Assembly: GCA_002480735.1 (NCBI GenBank)
Contig: DLCS01000126.1
Location: 5,750 to 11,968, forward strand
Length of the DNA stretch: 6,219 nucleotides
DNA from: Bacillaceae bacterium UBA7792
GTDB taxonomy: Bacteria; Bacillota; Bacilli; Bacillales; Cytobacillaceae
Direction of reading: 5' to 3'
Both the position numbers and the translations under genes were made by a program. Shown here in pieces: positions 1 through 6,219 of this stretch; position 1 is the stretch's first letter; each line of letters opens with the position of its first letter. The notes below the pieces were generated by a model that saw nothing but the letters and a program-made list of their open reading frames with translations, did no database searches and was not told where the DNA came from.

Positions 1-14
1 CTTCATATGAATGT

Positions 15-794
15 TTAACTTTCAGCTCCTATCTTTTCATATAGCGTAAATGTGTTTCTTAATACCCCTATTTCTTCAATTTCACATTCAATGATATCAT
101 TTGCGCGAACAAATTCCGCTCCAACCGGGCTGCCCGTGAGGATTACATCTCCTGGCTGCAACGTCATTACTTTAGAGAGATAAGAAATCATTTTGGGAAT
201 AGAAATAATCATCAATTCTGTTCCACTATTTTGTTTTTCTACTCCATTCACTTTAGCGCGAATTTTTATTTTTTCTATCTCTAGCTCTGTCTCGATTACC
301 GGCCCAAGCGGTGTGAACGTATCAAAGGATTTTCCGACAGTCCAATGGCCAGCCTCATGGAAAAATTGCGGTGCGGTCACATCGTTTCCGATTGTATAAC
401 CGAATATGTAGTCGAAAACCTCCGACTCCTCAAGATCTTTTGCTTCCTTTCCAATAATGACAGCCAGCTCCGATTCAAATTTCACTTCCTCACAACCTAC
501 AGGGATGTGAATATTCTCCTCAGGACCAATAACGGATGAAGTCGGTTTAAAGAAGAACACCGGAATGTCTGGGAGAGTATCTGGAAGATCTGTCTTTTCC
601 GCGACAAAGTTTGCTCCGATTCCAATGATCTGATTTGGTTCTAGGGGAGCTAGAAACACCGCTTCATCCGTTGAAAAGACTTGTCCCGTATAGGACCAAT
701 CTTTGAAAATATCACCTTTAATTTCTCGTATAACATCATTTGCAACGACACCTGTATAGGTAGTCGAACCGACTCTAAAACGCGTGAATTTCAT
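15..794 (-). CDS. Fumarylacetoacetate hydrolase (FAH) superfamily protein
   Basis: This 259-residue, probably cytoplasmic and metal-dependent protein has a short N-terminal region (about 1-50) followed by the FAH catalytic domain. Visible family features are the metal ligands E107 and E109 in FESELAV and D138 in GNDVTAP, then GKSFDTFTPLGP at 154-165 including K155, VNG at 182-184, and LQPGDVILTGSPVG at 212-225. The family includes 2-hydroxyhepta-2,4-diene-dioate isomerases, acylpyruvate hydrolases and oxaloacetate decarboxylases (FAHD1; Bacillus YisK), so the reaction cannot be named from sequence. The position where relatives have Y-x-x-H-x-x-E reads F63-V-A-E66-K-T-D69, so the usual His-Glu pair is absent. 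Start chosen at 794 because of the Shine-Dalgarno 7 bases upstream and because family similarity begins there (MKFTRF). Being downstream of glcB suggests work on malate-derived or related 2-keto acids; this is inference. Confidence 0.88.
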   Translation of the reverse strand: MKFTRFRVGSTTYTGVVANDVIREIKGDIFKDWSYTGQVFSTDEAVFLAPLEPNQIIGIGANFVAEKTDLPDTLPDIPVFFFKPTSSVIGPEENIHIPVGCEEVKFESELAVIIGKEAKDLEESEVFDYIFGYTIGNDVTAPQFFHEAGHWTVGKSFDTFTPLGPVIETELEIEKIKIRAKVNGVEKQNSGTELMIISIPKMISYLSKVMTLQPGDVILTGSPVGAEFVRANDIIECEIEEIGVLRNTFTLYEKIGAES

Positions 795-801
795 TTTGCT
801 T

Positions 802-807
802 CTCCTT
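802..807 (-). promoter_or_regulatory. Ribosome binding site that decides the FAH gene start
   Basis: On the minus strand AAGGAG ends 7 bases before the ATG at 794-792. The longer open frame that continues upstream has no comparable site, so this one sets the start. Confidence 0.8.
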
Positions 808-823
808 CGCTTAGTTTTTTTTG

Positions 824-851
824 AATATACTGTGAATTCATGCGATGTCTT
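824..851 (-). promoter_or_regulatory. Possible sigma-A promoter of the FAH gene
   Basis: On the minus strand AAGACA (851-846, four of six matches to TTGACA) lies 16 bases before TATATT (829-824, five of six to TATAAT). Initiation would fall about 22 bases before the ATG, leaving just enough leader for the ribosome binding site. The 222-base gap and the preceding hairpin make a separate promoter plausible, but the -35 is weak. Confidence 0.35.
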
Positions 852-929
852 AGCTAAATGAGTCTCTACGATGTTATCTCTTTGGTGGTTCTCTGCTGTT
901 CTGCTTATCTGATATCTAGTATGAAGAAG

Positions 930-959
930 GAGGCATTCTTTTTCAAGATAGAATGCCTC
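930..959 (-). terminator. Hairpin in the glcB-FAH gap, possible weak terminator
   Basis: GAGGCATTCT (930-939) and AGAATGCCTC (950-959) form a perfect 10-bp stem with a 10-base loop, about 57 bases after the glcB stop. The minus strand then reads CTTCTTCAT, pyrimidine-rich but not a true U-run. It could end part of the glcB transcripts, or be a leader structure ahead of the FAH gene. Confidence 0.45.
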
Positions 960-984
960 TATACGGTGTGAATATTTTATTGTC

Positions 985-1000
985 GGTTGGTGCACCAACC
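985..1000. promoter_or_regulatory. Perfect 16-base palindrome between glcB and the FAH gene
   Basis: GGTTGGTGCACCAACC is fully self-complementary and lies 16 bases after the glcB stop. The core TTGGT-GC-ACCAA has the TGGT/ACCA half-sites typical of operators for FadR-subfamily GntR regulators, a group that includes regulators of glycolate, lactate and sugar-acid genes. As RNA it could form a 6-bp stem with a TGCA loop, but neither strand has a U-run after it, so a terminator is less likely. Confidence 0.5.
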
Positions 1001-1016
1001 CACTAAATTTATCATA

Positions 1017-3200
1017 TTATTTTGCTACAGCAACCTTCGCTTTAAATTCTGCACGGCGACGATGTAGAATTGGCTCTGTATAGCCATTAGGCTGTTCGTA
1101 GCCCTTAAATACTAGGTCACATGCAGCTTGGAAGGCAACGGATTCATCATAATTTGCAGCCATTGGACGATAAGCAGCATCTCCTGCGTTTTGCTCATCA
1201 ACTACCTTTGCCATCCGCTTCAATGTCTCTAATACTTGCTCTTCGGTTACAATACCATGGTGAAGCCAGTTTGCCATATGTTGACTAGAGATACGGAGTG
1301 TTGCTCTATCCTCCATCAATCCAATGTTATTAATATCAGGAACCTTCGAACAACCAACACCCTGTTCAACCCAACGGACAACATAGCCTAGAATCCCTTG
1401 TGCGTTGTTATCTAGCTCTTGCTGGATTTCCTCCGGTGTCCATGTAGGATTTTCAGCAACCGGGATGGTTAAAATATCATCTTGTAAATCTGCATTTGCA
1501 GCCTCTTTGAGTAATTCATTTTGGACTTCAGCAACGCTTACCTGATGATAGTGAAGGGCATGCAATGTTGCTGCTGTTGGCGATGGAACCCAAGCCGTGT
1601 TCGCCCCTGACTGTGGATGACCAATTTTTTGCTTAATCATCTCAGCCATCATATCCGGCATAGCCCACATTCCTTTACCAATTTGAGCGTGGCCCTGGAA
1701 GCCCACGGAAAGCCCGACATTAACATTAGATTTCTCGTAACCTTGTAACCACTTGGTCGCCTTCATATCGTTCTTGCGAATCATCGGTCCTGCTTCCATG
1801 GATGTATGCATTTCGTCGCCAGTTCGATCGAGGAAACCGGTGTTAATAAAGACGACTCTTTCTTTTACCTTACTAATCGCATTCTTTAAGTTAATGGTTG
1901 TACGGCGTTCCTCATCCATAACTCCGATTTTTAAGGTATTGCGCTCTAGTCCAAGTAAATCCTCGACACGATCGAAAAGTTCATTCGCAAAAGCTACTTC
2001 CTCAGAGCCATGCATTTTAGGCTTAACAATATAGATAGAACCCTCGGATGAATTTTGGAATTTACCAGTGCCTAAAAGAGTATGTTTGCCAATTAAACTC
2101 GTCAGAACTGTATCCATGATCCCTTCTGGAATTTCTTCTCCGTCTGGGCTTAAAATCGCATTTGTTGTCATTAAATGACCAACATTACGAGTGAACATGA
2201 GGGAGCGTCCCTTTAGGGTAACTTCCTCTCCAGTTGGAGAAGTATACTCTCGGTCAGAATTCATGGCACGGGTCATTGTCTTACCTCCTTTTTTGAAGGT
2301 AGCAGTTAAATCCCCTTTCATGAGACCGAGCCAGTTGCGATAGACGTGAACCTTATCCTCTGCATCAACAGCCGCCACAGAATCCTCACAGTCCATAATC
2401 GTAGATAGAGCCGACTCCATTAATACATCCTTCACGCCAGCCTTATCTGTTTTTCCAATTGGTGATTCACGGTCGATTTGAATTTCAAAATGAAGGCCGT
2501 TATTTTTTAATAGGACTGCAGATGGCTCATCCCCGCTTCCTTGATAACCAACAAATTTAGAATCATCTACTAGACCTGTTGTCGCTCCGTTTGCTAATTG
2601 AACAACTAGCTTGCCATTCGCAACGGAGTATTTTTCCGCATCCTTATGTGAACCGTCAGCCAATGGTGCCGCTTGGTCAAGAAATTCCCTCGCAAATTCA
2701 ATTACCTTAGCACCTCTTACAGGGTTATATGCTCCCTCGCGTTCTGCTCCACCTTCCTCACTAATCGCATCCGTGCCATAAAGAGCATCATAGAGGCTTC
2801 CCCAGCGGGCATTCGCTGCATTTAACGCATAACGAGCATTGTCAACAGGTACAACCAATTGCGGCCCTGCAACTAAAGCAACCTCAGGGTCCACATTCTC
2901 TGTTGTCACTTGATAGTCTTCAACCTCTGGCTCAAGATAACCAATTTCCTCAAGGAAGCGCTTATATTTTTCAAAATTAAACTCTTTATTTTCTTTATGC
3001 CATTGATTCAACTTCTCCTGAATTTCATCACGACGTGCTAATAATGCCTTATTCTTTGGAGCTAAATCTTTAATTAGCGCTTCGAACCCAGCCCAAAATT
3101 GATCTTGGTCCACTTGGCTCCCTGGAAGGGCCTCAGAATTAATAAAATCAGCAAGAATTCCTACAACCTGAAGATTTCCAATTTGAACGTATTGAGTCAT
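1017..3200 (-). CDS. glcB: Malate synthase G
   Basis: This 727-residue cytoplasmic enzyme condenses glyoxylate with acetyl-CoA to give malate and CoA, with Mg2+. It is the long, single-chain G isoform (E. coli GlcB is 723 residues), not the shorter AceB type. The residues corresponding to the E. coli active site are all present: R338 in [10 protein letters not shown], the metal ligands E430 in VMDEERRT and D458 in GFLDRTGDE, and the catalytic base D631 in MEDRATLR; C617 in GVGCSKVP is also kept. The N-terminal helical part (about 1-110), TIM barrel with inserted domain and C-terminal helical domain appear intact, so it should be active. It has its own promoter and a strong Shine-Dalgarno site. 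Position downstream of glcFD indicates that its glyoxylate comes from glycolate; no isocitrate lyase is visible here, although one elsewhere in the genome could also supply it. Confidence 0.97.
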   Translation of the reverse strand: MTQYVQIGNLQVVGILADFINSEALPGSQVDQDQFWAGFEALIKDLAPKNKALLARRDEIQEKLNQWHKENKEFNFEKYKRFLEEIGYLEPEVEDYQVTTENVDPEVALVAGPQLVVPVDNARYALNAANARWGSLYDALYGTDAISEEGGAEREGAYNPVRGAKVIEFAREFLDQAAPLADGSHKDAEKYSVANGKLVVQLANGATTGLVDDSKFVGYQGSGDEPSAVLLKNNGLHFEIQIDRESPIGKTDKAGVKDVLMESALSTIMDCEDSVAAVDAEDKVHVYRNWLGLMKGDLTATFKKGGKTMTRAMNSDREYTSPTGEEVTLKGRSLMFTRNVGHLMTTNAILSPDGEEIPEGIMDTVLTSLIGKHTLLGTGKFQNSSEGSIYIVKPKMHGSEEVAFANELFDRVEDLLGLERNTLKIGVMDEERRTTINLKNAISKVKERVVFINTGFLDRTGDEMHTSMEAGPMIRKNDMKATKWLQGYEKSNVNVGLSVGFQGHAQIGKGMWAMPDMMAEMIKQKIGHPQSGANTAWVPSPTAATLHALHYHQVSVAEVQNELLKEAANADLQDDILTIPVAENPTWTPEEIQQELDNNAQGILGYVVRWVEQGVGCSKVPDINNIGLMEDRATLRISSQHMANWLHHGIVTEEQVLETLKRMAKVVDEQNAGDAAYRPMAANYDESVAFQAACDLVFKGYEQPNGYTEPILHRRRAEFKAKVAVAK

Positions 3201-3208
3201 TGATTCTT

Positions 3209-3214
3209 CCTCCT
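3209..3214 (-). promoter_or_regulatory. Ribosome binding site of glcB
   Basis: On the minus strand this reads AGGAGG inside TTAGGAGGAAG, 8 bases before the ATG at 3200. It is near-consensus and supports the chosen start. Confidence 0.85.
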
Positions 3215-3237
3215 AATTCCATTTTGTTTGTTATTAC

Positions 3238-3250
3238 GAAACAGCGTTTC
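3238..3250. promoter_or_regulatory. Inverted repeat GAAAC-3-GTTTC in the glcB leader, candidate operator
   Basis: Perfect 5-base arms (3238-3242 and 3246-3250) around AGC lie about 11-23 bases downstream of the predicted glcB transcription start, between the promoter and the ribosome binding site. This is a typical place for a repressor that blocks initiation or elongation. It lacks the TG and CA ends of a CcpA cre site. The arms are short, so chance is possible. Confidence 0.4.
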
Positions 3251-3267
3251 TTTTATTATTTAAAAAA

Positions 3268-3296
3268 ATAATATCATGAAAAAAATGTTCTTTCAA
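3268..3296 (-). promoter_or_regulatory. Sigma-A-type promoter of glcB
   Basis: On the minus strand a -35 box TTGAAA (3296-3291) is separated by exactly 17 bases from a -10 box TATTAT (3273-3268), with a TG one base upstream of the -10 (extended -10). The flanks are very A/T-rich. The expected start of transcription is near 3261, giving a leader of about 60 bases. It means glcB can be transcribed independently of glcFD. Confidence 0.75.
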
Positions 3297-3331
3297 CAAT
3301 TTTCAAAAAATTAATGAGCGTCTATTTATTT

Positions 3332-3358
3332 GGAGCAGCAAATAGAAAACGCTGCTCC
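3332..3358 (-). terminator. Hairpin just after glcD, possible weak terminator
   Basis: GGAGCAGC (3332-3339) and GCTGCTCC (3351-3358) form a perfect 8-bp GC-rich stem with an 11-base loop, starting 8 bases after the glcD stop. The sequence following it on the minus strand is AAATAAATAG, not a U-run, so intrinsic termination may be incomplete. It could instead protect the glcFD message 3' end or let some transcription read into glcB. An alternative partly overlapping pairing exists (see findings). Confidence 0.55.
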
Positions 3359-3366
3359 CTAGACCT

Positions 3367-4824
3367 TTAGACCGTTTTCACAGCCTCTTTTAATTCCTTT
3401 TTTACCTCTGCACAACGCCCCGGTGAAGGGAAAAGTTTCCCTGAGTTGAGAAGATTCTTCGGATTAAAGACTTCACGAATATCGGTTTGGGCGATTATTT
3501 CTTGATCGGAGAAAACATAGCGCATTTCTTCCTTTTTTTCGATGCCGACACCATGTTCTCCTGTAATGGTTCCTCCGACATCTGCACAGACCTGGAGACA
3601 AGCGCTTCCAGCCTTCAAAGCCTTTTCGGTTTCTCCGGGCACTCTCGCATCAAAGAGGACAAGAGGGTGAAGATTGCCATCTCCTGCGTGGAAGATATTT
3701 GAAATGCGCAAGCCGTATTCTTCACTAATTTTATTGATTCTTGCTAGAACCTCAGGTAGCTTACTTCTTGGTATCACTCCGTCCTGAACAAGATAGTCTG
3801 GAGAGATGGCACCCATCGCACCGAAACCGGTCTTCCGGTTGGCCCACCATCTCCCCCTCTCTTCTTCACTCTGGGCTACCTTTACTTCACGAACATTTTG
3901 CTTTCTGCAGACCTCCAAAATTTCATTAATTTGCTCATCGATCCCTGCTGAGATCCCATCCACCTCAATGAGAAGGAGAGCTTCAATATCTCGCGGATGA
4001 CCTACTGGGAACGCGGCAGCTTCGACCCCTTCAATCGCCGTCTTATCCATCATTTCAAGCGCTGCAGGAACAATTCCAGCAGAAATAATATCTGAGACTG
4101 CTTGACTTCCATCCGATACTTTATCAAAATACGCTAATACGGTTTGTTTCGCCTCTGGATTCTTTAGAATTCTTACCGTTATTTTCGTAACAATTCCTAG
4201 GGTTCCTTCAGATCCTGTCAATAGACCTAATAGATCATAGCCTGGAGCATCAGGCACTCCATTTGTGCTAATCTCTAAAATTTCACCGTTTGGCATGACG
4301 ACCTCAAGACCAAGAATATGGTTGGTTGTAACCCCATACTTTAGGCAGTGGGCACCCCCGGCATTTTCAGCTACATTCCCACCTATCGTGCAAGCATATT
4401 GACTGGAAGGATCTGGAGCATAATAGTAGCCTTTATGAGCAATTGAGTTGGTTAGCTTAAGATTGACAAATCCTGGCTCTACTACCGCACGGCGATTTTC
4501 AAGATCCACACTTAAGAGCCGCTTCATTTTCACCAAGCTAATGATCACTTCCCCATTTAACGGGATTGCACCGCCACTAAGCCCCGTTCCTGCACCTCTT
4601 GCTAAAAATGGTAGCCCATGGGCATCACAATATTTCACAATCTCAGCGACCTCTTCCGTATTATCTGGAAAAACAACCGCCCTCGGTAGATGCTTATGAA
4701 TCGTAAAACCATCACAGTCATAGGCGAGAAGATCGGGTCTCTTGTAAAGAATCCGCTTCTCTCCGACGATTTTCGCAAGATTGATAATATCCTTATCCGT
4801 TGTTTGCAAGCCTTTTCTTGCCAT
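3367..4824 (-). CDS. glcD: Glycolate oxidase FAD-binding subunit GlcD
   Basis: This 485-residue flavoprotein of the FAD-linked oxidase family (vanillyl-alcohol-oxidase/PCMH fold) oxidises a 2-hydroxy acid, most likely glycolate, to the 2-keto acid and hands electrons to GlcF. The FAD-binding domain spans roughly residues 47-220: PRAVVFP at 47-53, RGAGTGLSGGA at 76-86, YAPDPSS at 135-141, GGNVAENAGG at 148-157 and TGSEGTLGIVT at 203-213. The C-terminal FAD-oxidase domain follows, with HAGDGNLHP at 379-387 and GEHGVG at 422-427, the usual metal and substrate-carboxylate region. Length is close to E. coli GlcD (499 residues). The ATG sits in a TAATG overlap with the glcF stop, with a G-rich Shine-Dalgarno about 5 bases upstream, so its translation is probably coupled to glcF. 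No glcE lies beside it, unlike in E. coli. D-lactate dehydrogenases share this architecture; adjacent malate synthase G favours glycolate. Confidence 0.93.
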   Translation of the reverse strand: MARKGLQTTDKDIINLAKIVGEKRILYKRPDLLAYDCDGFTIHKHLPRAVVFPDNTEEVAEIVKYCDAHGLPFLARGAGTGLSGGAIPLNGEVIISLVKMKRLLSVDLENRRAVVEPGFVNLKLTNSIAHKGYYYAPDPSSQYACTIGGNVAENAGGAHCLKYGVTTNHILGLEVVMPNGEILEISTNGVPDAPGYDLLGLLTGSEGTLGIVTKITVRILKNPEAKQTVLAYFDKVSDGSQAVSDIISAGIVPAALEMMDKTAIEGVEAAAFPVGHPRDIEALLLIEVDGISAGIDEQINEILEVCRKQNVREVKVAQSEEERGRWWANRKTGFGAMGAISPDYLVQDGVIPRSKLPEVLARINKISEEYGLRISNIFHAGDGNLHPLVLFDARVPGETEKALKAGSACLQVCADVGGTITGEHGVGIEKKEEMRYVFSDQEIIAQTDIREVFNPKNLLNSGKLFPSPGRCAEVKKELKEAVKTV

Positions 4825-4834
4825 TAGTTCCCCC
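4824..4834 (-). promoter_or_regulatory. glcF-glcD coupling junction (TAATG with upstream G-rich SD)
   Basis: On the minus strand a run of five G residues (4834-4830, preceded by GA) lies 5 bases before the glcD ATG, and the glcF TAA shares its last A with that ATG. The SD is weaker than those of glcF and glcB, which fits re-initiation by ribosomes finishing glcF and near-equal output of the two subunits. Confidence 0.7.
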
Positions 4835-6182
4835 TCTCTTTCTCATCTTCTTTTTGGTATGCCCAATCAAGCAATTGGACGGTATGAACAATTTTTTGAT
4901 TTCTACCATATTTTTCAACCCCAACGGCCATCTGCAGCATACAGCCAGGATTCCCCATGGAAATCATTTCAACATCGGCAGGCACATTCTCCATTTTGCT
5001 TTCTAGGACAGCCCCTGCCATTTCAGGGTTTGTAATGTTATAGACTCCCGCACTTCCACAGCATCGATCGGCATTTGGCATATGCACCATTTCTACCCCA
5101 GGTATATTGATTAATAAATCACGTGGTTCCTCCCTTACGCCCTGACCATGGGCTAAATGGCATGCATCGTGGTAGGTAATCTTTGTATTCAACTCTGCCT
5201 TTGGAATTTCGTAGCCTGTATCGTATAAGTATTTTGAGATATCCTCTACCTTTTGAGAAAATTCCTCTGCTTTTTCGCGCCATTCTGGGTCTTCCCGGAA
5301 CAGCTCTGGATATTCCTTCAGCATGCAGCCACAGCCAGCCGCATTGACGATCACCTTTTCCGAACTTCTAAAAGCTTCAATATTCTGCTTAGCAAGCTTT
5401 CTTCCTGTTTCACGATCCCCTGCATGCACGTGAAGGGCCCCACAGCAGGTTTGATTTTTAGGGATAGTCACGTCATTTCCGTTTCTTGTCAGCACATTAA
5501 TCGTTGCTTCATTAATATCGCTGAACATCACATCCATAATGCAGCCTGTTAACATCGAAACCTCATGCTTTGTTTCCCATTTTGCCTTAATCACATCCTG
5601 ATTTTTGTATTTCTTTTGAACAGGCGTACCGATTTTTGGCATGATTTTTTCCATTTCAACGAGATGCTTTGGCATGACATGAATGAGGCCTGTCTTTCGA
5701 ACTACCTGTTGTAAACCGCTTTTTTGATAAAATTTAAGAAGACTACCTAAGGAATGCATACGATTTTGATGGGGGAAAAGTCCTTCAAGAATCACTTTGC
5801 TGACCGTCCCTTTAAACCCTTTGAGCGGCATCGCTTGTCGCACCTGACCACGAGCCTCCTCAATCAGTCCACCAACATCTACATCAGCTGGGCATGCAGT
5901 CGTACAGGCACGACAATCAAGACAAACAAAGACAGGATCGGCAAATTCTTCATCGACTACGAGCCTTCCCTCCGCTACAGATTTGATCAGATGAACTCGA
6001 CCACGTGGAGAGTGCTGCTCCTGACCTGTTAGTTCATAAGTCGGACAGGCTTCTAGACACATCCCACAGTGAACACAATCGGCCCACTTATTTTCATCAG
6101 GCGGATCACTCCATAGGTAATTGCTTAAGCTATTTGTTTGGCAGGATGGGGCCTTTTTCAAATCCAATTCTCTTACACTCAA
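4824..6182 (-). CDS. glcF: Glycolate oxidase iron-sulfur subunit GlcF
   Basis: This 452-residue protein is the Fe-S subunit that carries electrons from the flavin subunit GlcD during oxidation of glycolate to glyoxylate, probably at the inner face of the membrane. The N-terminal third has two ferredoxin-type cysteine sets ending in CP: C36, C39, C42, C46 and C87, C90, C93, C97, as expected for two [4Fe-4S] clusters. Two CCG (heterodisulfide-reductase-like) domains follow: C214 with C246-C247-G and C284, then C341 with C374-C375-G and C414. No signal peptide or membrane segment is evident. The start is a TTG codon: an AGGAGG lies 9 bases upstream, an in-frame TAA lies further upstream, and no ATG or GTG occurs between. 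It is somewhat longer than E. coli GlcF (about 407 residues). The gene overlaps glcD by one base. The family also contains lactate-oxidation proteins (LutA-like), so the substrate is inferred from neighbouring glcD and glcB. Confidence 0.93.
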   Translation of the reverse strand: MSVRELDLKKAPSCQTNSLSNYLWSDPPDENKWADCVHCGMCLEACPTYELTGQEQHSPRGRVHLIKSVAEGRLVVDEEFADPVFVCLDCRACTTACPADVDVGGLIEEARGQVRQAMPLKGFKGTVSKVILEGLFPHQNRMHSLGSLLKFYQKSGLQQVVRKTGLIHVMPKHLVEMEKIMPKIGTPVQKKYKNQDVIKAKWETKHEVSMLTGCIMDVMFSDINEATINVLTRNGNDVTIPKNQTCCGALHVHAGDRETGRKLAKQNIEAFRSSEKVIVNAAGCGCMLKEYPELFREDPEWREKAEEFSQKVEDISKYLYDTGYEIPKAELNTKITYHDACHLAHGQGVREEPRDLLINIPGVEMVHMPNADRCCGSAGVYNITNPEMAGAVLESKMENVPADVEMISMGNPGCMLQMAVGVEKYGRNQKIVHTVQLLDWAYQKEDEKERGN

Positions 6183-6191
6183 GGTTATATC

Positions 6192-6197
6192 CCTCCT
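6192..6197 (-). promoter_or_regulatory. Ribosome binding site that fixes the TTG start of glcF
   Basis: Read on the minus strand this is a full AGGAGG, 9 bases before the TTG codon at 6182-6180. It is the main evidence that translation starts at TTG. The promoter that must lie further upstream is not in the window. Confidence 0.85.
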
Positions 6198-6219
6198 ACA
6201 AATCGTTTAGGATTCAAGA

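Noticed and set aside
795..998. A 68-codon N-terminal extension of the FAH protein starting at a TTG at 998
   Set aside because: It has no Shine-Dalgarno, its first codons fall inside the palindrome, its basic low-complexity sequence matches no part of the family, and a good ribosome binding site precedes the ATG at 794.
3238..3250. CcpA cre site in the glcB leader
   Set aside because: The CG core with flanking A and T looks cre-like, but the outer TG and CA bases and several inner positions do not match the cre consensus on either strand.
3328..3360. Strong intrinsic terminator after glcD
   Set aside because: The stem is good but no U-run follows on the minus strand; only a weak-terminator or stability role is kept.
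193..6032. Several plus-strand open frames of 60-100 codons across the window (for example 1753-2034, 4781-5035, 5253-5552, 5754-6032)
   Set aside because: All lie antisense to well-supported genes, lack convincing ribosome binding sites, and have no recognisable domains; they are by-products of the coding strand.
1..6219. A novel defence, mobile or secretion system
   Set aside because: All four genes are metabolic enzymes with recognisable motifs; no transposase, integrase, direct-repeat array, attachment site or toxin-like gene is visible.

Overview
The window looks like a piece of a chromosome from a low-GC Gram-positive bacterium, most likely Bacillaceae. The grounds are its moderate-to-low GC, strong AGGAGG-type Shine-Dalgarno sites, a TTG start backed by such a site, sigma-A-like promoters, and protein sequences that read like the Bacillus GlcD/GlcF (YsfC/YsfD-like) proteins. 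The genus cannot be fixed from this sequence. All four supported genes lie on the minus strand, so the region is read from high to low coordinates. I see no RNA gene, CRISPR array, insertion sequence or plus-strand gene.

Layout in transcription order. glcF (6182-4824) encodes the iron-sulfur subunit and glcD (4824-3367) the FAD subunit of a glycolate oxidase/dehydrogenase. Their ends overlap by one base in a TAATG junction. A GC-rich hairpin (3358-3332) follows glcD. A 166-base gap then holds a very good sigma-A promoter (TTGAAA, 17 bases, TATTAT) and a small inverted repeat just downstream of the expected transcription start. These precede glcB (3200-1017), malate synthase G. A 222-base gap follows, with a perfect 16-base palindrome, a 10-bp hairpin and a possible promoter. 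The last gene is a fumarylacetoacetate hydrolase (FAH) superfamily gene (794-15). Only 37 bases upstream of glcF are present, so the promoter and any regulator of the first genes are outside the window.

How they work together: GlcD/GlcF oxidise glycolate to glyoxylate and pass electrons to the respiratory chain. GlcB condenses glyoxylate with acetyl-CoA to malate, which enters the TCA cycle. The FAH protein is the uncertain member. Characterised bacterial and animal relatives include oxaloacetate decarboxylases and tautomerases, which would fit a malate-to-oxaloacetate outlet, but this copy has replaced the usual His-Glu pair near its active site. The module is similar to the Escherichia coli glc operon but has no glcE in view and runs F-D-B. 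I do not see a wholly new system. The points worth a second look are the unusual FAH protein, the two-subunit oxidase without GlcE, and the palindromes in the two intergenic gaps.
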